A stretch of DNA of 12,328 nucleotides from JANNHK01 sp034408875 (GTDB taxonomy: Bacteria; Actinomycetota; Acidimicrobiia; IMCC26256; PALSA-610): positions 1-12,328 of the forward strand of contig JAWXCJ010000230.1 in NCBI GenBank assembly GCA_034408875.1, given 5' to 3'. Position 1 is the first letter of the stretch. Each line of letters begins with the position of its first letter. Positions 5,046-12,080 of this stretch are shown piece by piece. The notes below the pieces were generated by a model. The model saw nothing but the letters and a program-made list of their open reading frames with translations, was not told the origin of the DNA and searched no databases. The translations under genes and the position numbers were made by a program.

Positions 5046-5849
5046 TCAGTCCTTGAACTCCGGTGCGCGCTTCTCGCGCCGGGCGCGGATTGCTTCTTCG
5101 AAGTTCTGGGTCGTGAGGCGCACGTAGAGCTGGGCGATGCCTTCGTGGTCCATGTGGGCGAGCATGCTGCCTGCTTCGAGGCTCGACCACAGCATGCGCT
5201 TCGTGATCTCGCTGCCGACCCGGCTGTAGCCGATCATCCGGTCCGCGTACTCGTAGCAGCGTTCGAGCAACTGGTCGGCGGGCACGACGCTCGACACGAG
5301 ACCGATGCGGTCGGCCTCGGCCGCGTCGACGTCTCGCCCCGAGAGCATGATGTCGAACGCGCGCGACGAACCGATGGCGCGGGGGAGCAGATAGCTGATA
5401 CCGAGCTCGCTCGCGGTGAGGCCGTTGTTGATGCCGGCGGCGCGGAAGTACGCGGCCTCCGACGCGATGCGCACGTCGGTCGCGAGCGCCAGGCAGAAGC
5501 CGCCGCCGATGGCGGCGCCGTTGATCGCGCCGATGACGGGCTGGTGCATCTTGCGGATCGCGAGGATGACGTCGTCGAGTAGTTCGAGGGCGCGCCGGGC
5601 GATCGACGTGACCGTCAGGCCGTCGATGTTGGGCATCACGCCCGGGTCTTCGAGGTCGGCGCCCGAGCAAAAACCGTGCCCCGCGCCCGTGAGCACCACA
5701 ACCCTCGTGTCGTTGTCGTGACTGACCTGTTCGAGGGCTTCCCGGAGCGGGATCATCACGTCGAACGCCATCGCGTTCATGCGTTCCGGCCGGTTGAGCG
5801 TGATGAGCGTGACCTGCGGTCGGGGCTTTTCGATCAGGACGAACGACAT
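5046..5849 (-). CDS. Enoyl-CoA hydratase/isomerase family protein (267 aa)
   Basis: A full-length crotonase-fold protein. The oxyanion-hole motifs are present: GHGFCSGADL (57-66) and GAINGAAIGGGFCLALATDV (107-126). The canonical first catalytic Glu of hydratases (in the GGGCEL pattern) is Cys119 here, and the second canonical Glu position also appears to be replaced. Glu148 in TASELGISYLLPRAIG (145-160) sits where the mycobacterial EchA12-like clade has an acidic residue, as I recall it. It may therefore be an isomerase or a divergent hydratase acting on an unusual acyl-CoA. The ATG at 5849 is supported by the conserved N-terminus VLIEKPRPQVTLITLNRPER. It is divergent from the aldehyde dehydrogenase gene across 104 bp, which may hold shared control. 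Family secure, reaction not. Confidence 0.9.
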   Translation of the reverse strand: MSFVLIEKPRPQVTLITLNRPERMNAMAFDVMIPLREALEQVSHDNDTRVVVLTGAGHGFCSGADLEDPGVMPNIDGLTVTSIARRALELLDDVILAIRKMHQPVIGAINGAAIGGGFCLALATDVRIASEAAYFRAAGINNGLTASELGISYLLPRAIGSSRAFDIMLSGRDVDAAEADRIGLVSSVVPADQLLERCYEYADRMIGYSRVGSEITKRMLWSSLEAGSMLAHMDHEGIAQLYVRLTTQNFEEAIRARREKRAPEFKD

Positions 5850-5953
5850 GGCCGAGACCGTAGACTCCGACCTGAGCCGAGCGCCCGCTGAGCGGGGTCT
5901 GTCGTCGGCGCGGAGCGAGGCGTGGCCCGAGCGGCCCTACAGAGCGGAAAACA
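5850..5953. promoter_or_regulatory. Shared divergent promoter region of hydratase and ALDH genes
   Basis: This 104-bp gap is the only room for promoters of both divergent genes. It contains five GAGCG pentamers within about 75 bp, none in a clean palindrome. No convincing -35/-10 pair is visible by eye. The regulatory role is inferred from gene orientation only. Confidence 0.4.
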
Positions 5954-7399
5954 ATGACGACGTACAAAGAGCTCTACATCGGCGGCGACTGGGTCGCATC
6001 CTCGGGTTCCGACGTGATCGAAGTGGTGTCGCCGCACACCGAAGAAGTCATCGGCCAGGTCCCGCACGGCACCCCCGCCGACATGGACGCAGCCGTTGCC
6101 GCGGCCCGCCAGGCGTTCGACGACGGCCCCTGGCCGCACATGAACCCGGTCGAGCGGGGCGGCGTGCTGAGCCGTTTGTCGCAGGCGTTGCAGGCGCGTT
6201 CGACGGACATCGCCGACACGATCTCGTCGCAGAACGGGTCGCCGAAACAGTGGTCGATCATGGGCCAGGTCTTCTCGGCGACGATGGTGCTCGACACCTA
6301 CGCCGGCCTCGCGACGCAGTACGAGTGGGTCGACACCCGCGCCGGGATGATGGGCAACCAGGTGCGCGTGCGCAAGGCGCCGGTCGGCGTCGTCGGCGCG
6401 ATCACGCCGTGGAACGTCCCGCTGTTCATCGCCGCACTCAAGCTCGGTCCCGCGCTGCTCGCCGGGTGCACGGTCGTGCTGAAGCCGTCGCCCGAAACGC
6501 CGCTCGACAGCTACCCGCTCGCGGAAGCGCTCATCGAGGCGGGCGTGCCGCCGGGTGTCGTCAACATCGTTCCCGCCGGACGCGAAACGGGCGAGTACCT
6601 GGTCAAGCACCCCGACGTCGACAAGATCAGCTTCACCGGTTCGACCGCGGCGGGCATGCGTATCGGCGAGCTGTGCGGCGGCCAGCTCAAGCGGTGCACG
6701 CTAGAACTCGGCGGCAAGTCTGCGGCGATCGTGCTCGACGACTTCCAAGTCACCGACGACGCGCTCAGCCAGCTCGTGCAGTCGGGCCTCATGAACAACG
6801 GCCAGGTCTGCGGTGCGCAAAGCCGCATTCTCGTGTCACGCAACAAGTACGACGAAGTGGTGGAAGCGCTCGGCGCGGCAGTCGGCGCACTCATCGTCGG
6901 CGACCCGCTCGCCGACACGACGCAGGTCGGCCCGCTCGTGGCCGAGCGCCAGCGCACCCGCGTCGAGGGCTTCCTCGAAGCGGGCAAGTCGTCGGCGCGC
7001 CTGATCGTCGGTGGCGGCCGCCCGGCCGACTTGCCGAAGGGTTGGTACATCGAGCCGACCGTGTTCGCCGATGTCGACAACTCGAGCAAGATCGCGCAGG
7101 AAGAGATCTTCGGCCCGGTGTTGTCGGTGATTCCGTACGACGGCGACGACCAGGCCGTGAAGATCGCCAACGACTCCGAGTATGGGCTCTGCGGTTCGGT
7201 GTGGACCTCCGACGTGCCACGCGGCGAACAGATCGCGGCCCGGGTGCGTACGGGTGTCGTCGCGATCAACTCGTCGATGATCCTCGACTTCAACAGCCCG
7301 TTCGGCGGGTTCAAGAAGTCGGGCATCGGCCGCGAGCTCGGCCCCGAAGGCATCGCCCCGTACACCGAGCTGCAGTCGATCATCCTGCCCGCGGGGTGA
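5954..7399 (+). CDS. NAD(P)-dependent aldehyde dehydrogenase (481 aa)
   Basis: A full-length ALDH-superfamily enzyme that oxidises an aldehyde to the acid with NAD(P). The expected residues are visible: N154 in TPWNVP (oxyanion), K177 in VVLKPSPETP (cofactor), the FTGST nucleotide loop (227-231), general base E251 in LELGGKSAAIV, catalytic C286 in NNGQVCGAQSR, EEIFGPVL, and the C-terminal PFGGFKKSGIGRELG motif. The ATG at 5954 gives the normal N-terminus KELYIGGDWVASSG; the ribosome site is weak. Substrate is not predictable from these motifs. Divergence from an enoyl-CoA hydratase-family gene hints at a shared catabolic pathway. The stop overlaps a decayed DUF1697 gene as GTGA, a trace of former translational coupling. 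Confidence 0.95.
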   Translation: MTTYKELYIGGDWVASSGSDVIEVVSPHTEEVIGQVPHGTPADMDAAVAAARQAFDDGPWPHMNPVERGGVLSRLSQALQARSTDIADTISSQNGSPKQWSIMGQVFSATMVLDTYAGLATQYEWVDTRAGMMGNQVRVRKAPVGVVGAITPWNVPLFIAALKLGPALLAGCTVVLKPSPETPLDSYPLAEALIEAGVPPGVVNIVPAGRETGEYLVKHPDVDKISFTGSTAAGMRIGELCGGQLKRCTLELGGKSAAIVLDDFQVTDDALSQLVQSGLMNNGQVCGAQSRILVSRNKYDEVVEALGAAVGALIVGDPLADTTQVGPLVAERQRTRVEGFLEAGKSSARLIVGGGRPADLPKGWYIEPTVFADVDNSSKIAQEEIFGPVLSVIPYDGDDQAVKIANDSEYGLCGSVWTSDVPRGEQIAARVRTGVVAINSSMILDFNSPFGGFKKSGIGRELGPEGIAPYTELQSIILPAG

Positions 7400-7736
7400 C
7401 GACCTGGGTCGCCCTCCGGCGGGCGGTCAACCTGGCGAGCAAGCGCAACGTCCCGATGGCGGACTTGCGCGTCGTGCTGACCTACTTCGGTTGTGCCGAC
7501 GTCGTCACCTACATCCAGAGCGGCAACGCGGACCTCACGCACGCGTCGCGCTCGGCCCCGAGACTCGAAGCCGACCTCGGACGCGCGCTAGAAACGGCGT
7601 TCGGCTTCGAGATTCCGGTGATGCTGCGCACCGCGAAGCAACTCGGCGACATTGTGCAGGCCACGCCGTTCCCGAAGGCGACCGAGGAGGCACGTTCGGC
7701 ACGATCGACAAACTGCTCGAACTCGCGACGCGCTGA
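7396..7736 (+). pseudogene. DUF1697 protein remnant, deleted and frameshifted
   Basis: From GTG 7396 (overlapping the ALDH stop) the frame reads TTWVALRRAVNLASKRNVPM and ADLRVVLTYFGCADVVTYIQ, then SGNA and FGFEIPVMLRTAKQLGDIVQ. This is the N-terminal half of DUF1697, whose intact members have RGVN or RGIN where this copy has RAVN. Near 7690 this frame loses similarity. Another frame supplies GTFGTIDKLLELATR and a stop at 7734-7736, matching the family's usual C-terminal end (R-N-W-x-T-V-x-K-L-L-E-L). About 60-70 residues in the middle appear missing. The function of the family is unknown; this copy is almost certainly dead. Confidence 0.78.
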
Positions 7737-7745
7737 CGTGGGTCG

Positions 7746-8027
7746 CTACGGCCCGAGGTTGATGAGGAAACCGTCGTTGTATCCGGCGCTGGTGAGTGCG
7801 CTGCTGCCGAAATCGGCGGTCCCGACGAAGTAGCCCGTGAGGACCACGCCGTTCGGGCCGGACGCGGCGCCGGTTCCCCAATCGAAGCTCGTTCCTCCAT
7901 AGCGCTTGGACAACAGATGCACGCCTGCGGGCGAGTACTTCGCGACGAACACGTCAGCAAGATGCCAGGGTGCACTCGACAGCGGCCCGCCACCGAAGTC
8001 GATGGTTCCGTTGAAGGCGCCGGTGAC
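7746..8027 (-). pseudogene. C-terminal fragment of a second SBBP-type beta-propeller protein
   Basis: About 93 residues before a TAG stop resemble the end of the intact gene at 8370-10637. They read VTGAFNGTIDFGGGPLSS, then ADVFVAKYSPAGVHLLSKRY, then VVLTGYFVGTADFGSSAL, and end in NDGFLINLGP. The intact paralog ends VVTGMFTDTTDFGFGP and NDLFILNTGR. The fragment therefore covers roughly the last one and a half repeats. At about 8027 the similarity stops abruptly where an MFS-like fragment starts on the other strand. No start codon or signal peptide belongs to it. It is most simply the remnant of a tandem duplicate cut by a rearrangement. Confidence 0.75.
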
Positions 8028-8180
8028 GCAATCGCGATCGCGATCGCGATCGCAGTTGCCGACTCGTCGGTCGTCGTGCCCGCGCTCCCCGAGTTGCATT
8101 CGACGTTCGACGTGTCGATCGTCGGTGTGTCGTGGACGATCACGGCGTACAACATTGCGATCGTCGTCGGTGCACTCGCG
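8028..8180 (+). pseudogene. MFS transporter N-terminal fragment
   Basis: About 51 codons on the plus strand encode AIAIAIAIAVADSSVVVPAL, then PELHSTFDVSIVGVSWTITA and YNIAIVVGALA. This matches the first transmembrane helix, the D-S-x-x-V-x-x-A-L-P turn and the start of helix 2 of drug/proton antiporter-type MFS proteins. There is no start codon, the frame changes character after 8180, and the remaining helices are absent. The run of alternating Ala/Ile is encoded by the ATCGCG tandem repeat, so the helix itself may have been altered by repeat expansion. Confidence 0.6.
8031..8053 (+). repeat. ATCGCG hexanucleotide tandem repeat
   Basis: Nearly four consecutive copies of ATCGCG (last one ATCGC then A) sit exactly where propeller-gene sequence on one strand gives way to transporter-like sequence on the other. 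The unit creates overlapping GCGATCGC palindromes. It could reflect slippage within the transporter fragment or the junction of a past rearrangement. Confidence 0.75.
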
Positions 8181-8189
8181 TGCTCCCAC

Positions 8190-8349
8190 TCGAGTCGCCC
8201 TCAAGGCCGGGCCGGTGCGCGCGATCGACGACGCCGACGACCGCGACACCATTCCGGCGCTTGCAGCGCGGGCGCTGAAGTTCGCCGCGGAGCGAGCGCC
8301 GATCGACTGGCTTCTCGGCCGGGTCGCCATCCCGTTCCTGGAAGACTGA
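8190..8349 (+). pseudogene. Orphan C-terminal protein fragment, unrecognised
   Basis: In a different plus-strand frame from the transporter fragment, about 52 codons read RVALKAGPVRAIDDADDRDT, then IPALAARALKFAAERAPIDW and LLGRVAIPFLED, then TGA. The balanced composition and helix-like heptads look like a real protein end, not a GC-driven shadow. No matching start or N-terminal domain lies upstream; the preceding DNA belongs to other fragments. I do not recognise the family. It ends 20 bp before the stop of the convergent propeller gene. Confidence 0.35.
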
Positions 8350-8369
8350 GTCGCGACGCGCCGATTCCG

Positions 8370-10637
8370 TTAGCGGCCTGTATTCAGGATGAACAGATCG
8401 TTGAGCGCGCGCGGCTGCACCGGTCCGAACCCGAAGTCGGTCGTGTCCGTGAACATTCCGGTGACGACGGCGCCGGTTAGGCCCCGCGTGACGCCTTGCG
8501 CCTGAGTGATGCCGAACGTCCCGTACCGGTTCGACGCGATGTGCGCTCCCGACGACGAGTACTGCACAACGTACGCGTTGTAGCCGCTTCCGCCGCTGAC
8601 GAGGGGACCACCTCCGAAGTCGATCGTCCCGCCGTACGTTCCAACGAGCGTGACTCGGCCCGCCGCGTCGACAGCCACGCCGTTTCCTTGGGTCATAGTT
8701 CCGCCGCCAAAACCTTTCGACCACACGGGTACGCCGCTGCTGGTGTACTTGGCCACAAAGGCCCATCCGTCCCAGCCCTGCTTCCCGAGCGGTCCGGTCC
8801 CGAAATCGACGACCTCGGCAAACGACCCGGCGATGATCACATTCCCGGATCCGTCGACGGCGACGCTCTTGGCGCCATCGCCCCACATGTTCCCGAACGC
8901 CTTTGCCCAGAGGAACGAACCCGAAGCGTCGTACTTGGCGACGAAGACATCGGTGTTGTTCTGTGTCACGAAGCCACTACCGAAGTTGCACGCCACGCTG
9001 AGCGCCCCGGCGATGACGATTTCGTTGTTCGGGCCGATGGCGATGCCGTGGGCAACGATGCTGCCGCACGGTGTCGCGAACGCCAGCGAACTCGTGCCCG
9101 TCGCCGACGACAATTTGACGACGAAGGCGTCGTAGCCGCCGAAGACTGCACTCGTAAGTGGCTTGCCGGCGAAGTCGATGTTCTTGCCTCTGAAGAAGCC
9201 GGTGAAGACCGGATTGCCAAAGTTGTCGACCGCGACGGCGTTCGCCGCGTCATCTATGATTCCGCCGAAGCGGCGAGACCACAGGTGCGCGCCGGTCGGT
9301 GAATATTTCGCGACGAAGGCGTCTCTGTAGCCCGACTGACCGTTGACGAGTTGCCCGCCGCCGAGGTTGAACGTCCCGAAGAATGCGCCCGCGACGAACA
9401 CGTTGCCGGCCGCGTCGGTCGCGACGCTGTTCAGCTCGTTTCCGTTTACCTCGCTGGGGTAGTTGTTGGCCCAGAGCAGTGCACCGGCTGGTGAGTACTT
9501 GGCGACGAAGATGTCGCCGGCCGGGCTTGACGTGACGTCGCCGTTGCCGAAGTTGGCGGCGCCGCGGAACGTCCCGCCGATCACGGTGTTGCCGGCCGCG
9601 TCTACGGCGACGCTGCGGCCGTATTCGGACCCCGTGCCGCCGACGGTCTTCGACCACGCGCCGGCCGGCGGGCACGCGATCGTGGTGGTTGTGACCGGTG
9701 CCGACTTGGCCGATTCCTGGTTCGCAGCGTTCACGGCTGTGACCGCATACGAGTACGTCGTCAGTGGTGCGAGTCCGGTGTCCACGGCGGTGCCTGCCGG
9801 CGCGTTGACCGTCTTCGTGAGCACGTTGTTGCGGTAGAGGTTGTACTTCGTGATGCCGTACGTGCCGTTGGGGTCGAAGATCGGATTCCACGAGGCCACC
9901 GCGAACCCGCAGCTCGTCGCATTGGCCTTGAATGCGCCGGGTACCGGGACCGTCGGGTTCGTGGGACACGTCGGAGTCGTCGCGGACTTGGGTGCGCTCT
10001 TTGCCGATGGGTTGTTCAACGTGTCGCGCGCCTGCACCGCGTAGGAGTAGGTGCGGGCGCCGACCAGACCGTTGTCGGTCGTGACCGTGGTGGGTGCGGT
10101 GACGTATTTCAGGAACACGCCGTCTCGCCATACGACGTAGTCCTTCAGCGGGTGCGTGCCGGGCGTCGAGTCGTTCCAGTCCAAGATGATGCTCGAACAC
10201 GATCCCGAGACCGGGGAGGCGACGAGTCCGGACGGGACCGACGGCAGGGTCGTACCCGGCGTCGTCGTTGTCGACCCACCGAGGGTCGAGGCGGTCGCCG
10301 CAGTCGACCACGACGATGCGCCGGTGACCGGCTTCAGGGCGCGGACGCGGTACTTGTACGCCGTGGCCGCGGTGAGCTCGGTGTCGCCGTAGGTCGTGGC
10401 GTTCGTGGGTGCGGTGGCGATCTTCTTGAACGTCGTCGTGTTCGCCGGGCTGCGCTGGATCTCGAAGCCGATCTCGTTCGAGCTCGCGTCGGTCCAACGC
10501 AACGTGATGGCCGACGACGACGCGGCGGTCGCCGTCAGGCCCGTGGGCCTGGGTGTCTCAGCCGACGCAGGCGCGGCTGCGACGACGACGAGTGCGACGG
10601 CCAGTGCGACCGGCCGGACGAGGCGGCGCGCGTTCAT
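8370..10637 (-). CDS. Secreted FN3 / SBBP-repeat beta-propeller protein (755 aa)
   Basis: The N-terminus is a Sec signal peptide (basic MNARRLVRP, hydrophobic core, likely cleavage after ASA at 26). Three fibronectin type III domains follow at about 28-117, 132-221 and 232-320, with a Thr-rich linker near 121-130. Residues 327-755 hold about seven repeats of roughly 60 residues with the SBBP pattern SVAVDAAGN ... FGGG ... DAFVAKYSPTGAHLWS, consistent with a seven-bladed propeller. FN3 domains 2 and 3 each carry a Cys pair (C147/C224 and C243/C322), possible disulfides in an exported protein. No sorting motif or C-terminal membrane helix is seen, so it is probably released or wall-associated. 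AGGGGAA precedes the ATG. The role may be binding or adhesion; no catalytic motif is visible. Confidence 0.92.
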   Translation of the reverse strand: MNARRLVRPVALAVALVVVAAAPASAETPRPTGLTATAASSSAITLRWTDASSNEIGFEIQRSPANTTTFKKIATAPTNATTYGDTELTAATAYKYRVRALKPVTGASSWSTAATASTLGGSTTTTPGTTLPSVPSGLVASPVSGSCSSIILDWNDSTPGTHPLKDYVVWRDGVFLKYVTAPTTVTTDNGLVGARTYSYAVQARDTLNNPSAKSAPKSATTPTCPTNPTVPVPGAFKANATSCGFAVASWNPIFDPNGTYGITKYNLYRNNVLTKTVNAPAGTAVDTGLAPLTTYSYAVTAVNAANQESAKSAPVTTTTIACPPAGAWSKTVGGTGSEYGRSVAVDAAGNTVIGGTFRGAANFGNGDVTSSPAGDIFVAKYSPAGALLWANNYPSEVNGNELNSVATDAAGNVFVAGAFFGTFNLGGGQLVNGQSGYRDAFVAKYSPTGAHLWSRRFGGIIDDAANAVAVDNFGNPVFTGFFRGKNIDFAGKPLTSAVFGGYDAFVVKLSSATGTSSLAFATPCGSIVAHGIAIGPNNEIVIAGALSVACNFGSGFVTQNNTDVFVAKYDASGSFLWAKAFGNMWGDGAKSVAVDGSGNVIIAGSFAEVVDFGTGPLGKQGWDGWAFVAKYTSSGVPVWSKGFGGGTMTQGNGVAVDAAGRVTLVGTYGGTIDFGGGPLVSGGSGYNAYVVQYSSSGAHIASNRYGTFGITQAQGVTRGLTGAVVTGMFTDTTDFGFGPVQPRALNDLFILNTGR

Positions 10638-10759
10638 CTCGGTTCCCCTGACTTATCCCCCGGACAGAACCGACTCTGTGCCAAACGTTATCGGCGCGTC
10701 ACCACCGGAGCCCTGAGCCGTTCTCCTCATTGTCGCCGGCATATTCAGGGGAGCGTGTG
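10638..10759 (-). promoter_or_regulatory. Intergenic region upstream of the propeller gene
   Basis: This 122-bp gap separates the propeller gene start from the end of the Rieske gene, which is on the same strand. A good ribosome site (AGGGGAA) lies next to the ATG. A short inverted repeat (ACAGA and TCTGT around 6 bases, about 10670-10681) lies about 30 bp upstream of the start. I see no clear -35/-10 pair or T-rich terminator. Confidence 0.35.
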
Positions 10760-12025
10760 TCAGGCCCCCAGGTACCTTTCGAGGTTGCGGTGCAGGTTCA
10801 CGATCCGGCATTCCTCAGTGGGGGAGATCGTGAGATGCGTCAGGCCCGGTTGGTTCAGGCCCTTCTGGCTGCGGGCGAAGTTCGCGAGGTCCTGGCCGAG
10901 GACCAAGCCAATGGGCGCGTCGGCGCCCGCCGGCAGCTCGACGTCGACAGGCTTGACGAGCGGCGACGGGTCCGTGGGCGGGTGCCGCTCGAACGCGTAG
11001 ATGTCCATGAACGCGTCCTCGTGGGTGGCGGCGGGCCGAGACCGCACACAGATGAGCATGTCGGAGAAGACCAGCACCGTGATGTTGGGGAACAGGTTGT
11101 ACTGCGACATGTTCGTCGTCTGGTCGAGCGTGAGGTCGGCCATGAAGTCGTGCCCGGAGGCCACGCCGCGCTCGCGGATGATGCGCGCGATCTGTTCGCG
11201 GATGGTGCTGCCTTCGGGAACTTCGGGCGCGGGCCCGGCGTTCTTCTGGTCGTGGTTGCCGACGCGCGTGCCCATGATCTCGACGAACGATTCCCACACC
11301 TGCTGGTCGCTCGGCCGTTCCCGCAACCGCGGTGACCCGAGGCCGTACGGCTGCTCGAGTTTCCCGTGCCGCTCCCACACCTGTTGCGGACCGTTGACGT
11401 CGTCGGTCATCGGCAACATCTCGCGGTGGATGCTCTGCACGTGGTACGTCTCGCTGAACCCGTCGATGAGTGTCTTCCAGTTGCACGACGCGGCGATCGA
11501 CACCACCGCGGTGCAGCGGAACTCTTCGATGCGTGCCCACGCGCAGTCGCCGGGCACGGCCTCGAGAAACTCGTCGAGCGGCTCGGCGTCGAGATCGAGG
11601 TTCACGAACACGAACGGACCCCACGTGCCGACCCGCGCCGCGATGAGCGGCAGGTCCTCGTTGCGCACACCGAACACGCGGCGCGACGGAACTTCGCGCA
11701 GCTGCCCGGCGAGGTCGTAGGTCCAGCGGTGGAACGGGCACTCGATCTCGGTCAGCCCCGAGCCCGAACCCTCGCACAGGGCGCTGCCCCGGTGGCGGCA
11801 CGCGTTCTGGAACGCGCGGAGCGCGCCGTCGTCGCCCCGTACGACGAGCACCGAGTACGGGCCGACCTGGTACTCGAAGTAGTCGCCGGGGTGGGCGACG
11901 TGGTCGACGCAGCACGCGAGCTGCCAGACCTTCGGCCAGAGCCCTTCGAGCTCGCGTTTCGCGTAGTCGGGAGAGGTGTACCGCTCGACCGGGATCGAGA
12001 CCGGTGTGGTGAGAACCTCGGGCAT
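10760..12025 (-). CDS. Rieske non-heme iron oxygenase, alpha subunit (421 aa)
   Basis: The N-terminal Rieske domain has C76-x-H78 (NACRHRGS) and C96-P-F-H99 (ECPFHRWTYD), the four ligands of the [2Fe-2S] cluster. The catalytic domain shows CNWKTLIDGFSETYHVQSIH (181-200), with H195 and H200 as mononuclear iron ligands and E192 where the bridging acid of the N-W-K...D/E-x-Y-H motif sits; LFPNITV near 320 is also typical. Such enzymes hydroxylate aromatic rings, steroids or N-alkyl groups using electrons from a reductase and ferredoxin, neither of which is in the window. The ATG at 12025 gives a normal length but has no visible Shine-Dalgarno. It is divergent from a crotonase-family gene, supporting a catabolic role. 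Substrate unknown. Confidence 0.93.
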   Translation of the reverse strand: MPEVLTTPVSIPVERYTSPDYAKRELEGLWPKVWQLACCVDHVAHPGDYFEYQVGPYSVLVVRGDDGALRAFQNACRHRGSALCEGSGSGLTEIECPFHRWTYDLAGQLREVPSRRVFGVRNEDLPLIAARVGTWGPFVFVNLDLDAEPLDEFLEAVPGDCAWARIEEFRCTAVVSIAASCNWKTLIDGFSETYHVQSIHREMLPMTDDVNGPQQVWERHGKLEQPYGLGSPRLRERPSDQQVWESFVEIMGTRVGNHDQKNAGPAPEVPEGSTIREQIARIIRERGVASGHDFMADLTLDQTTNMSQYNLFPNITVLVFSDMLICVRSRPAATHEDAFMDIYAFERHPPTDPSPLVKPVDVELPAGADAPIGLVLGQDLANFARSQKGLNQPGLTHLTISPTEECRIVNLHRNLERYLGA

Positions 12026-12080
12026 GCGGCCAGACTACGACGCCCACGGAACACGACGCCCGACCAAACAGGGAGCGCAG
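12026..12080. promoter_or_regulatory. Divergent promoter region with 9-bp direct repeat
   Basis: Only 55 bp separate the two divergent start codons, so the promoters must overlap or extend into coding DNA. ACGACGCCC occurs at 12037-12045 and 12053-12061, a 16-bp period that could be an operator half-site pair. GGGAG (12071-12075) is the ribosome site of the rightward gene. Confidence 0.4.

Noticed and set aside
8031..8053. Tandem repeat considered as a CRISPR or origin iteron
   Set aside because: The 6-bp unit with no spacers is too short for CRISPR, and no replication gene or AT-rich region is nearby.
8140..8886. Minus-strand ORF overlapping the end of the propeller gene
   Set aside because: Arg-rich out-of-frame reading of the propeller gene; no independent motif.
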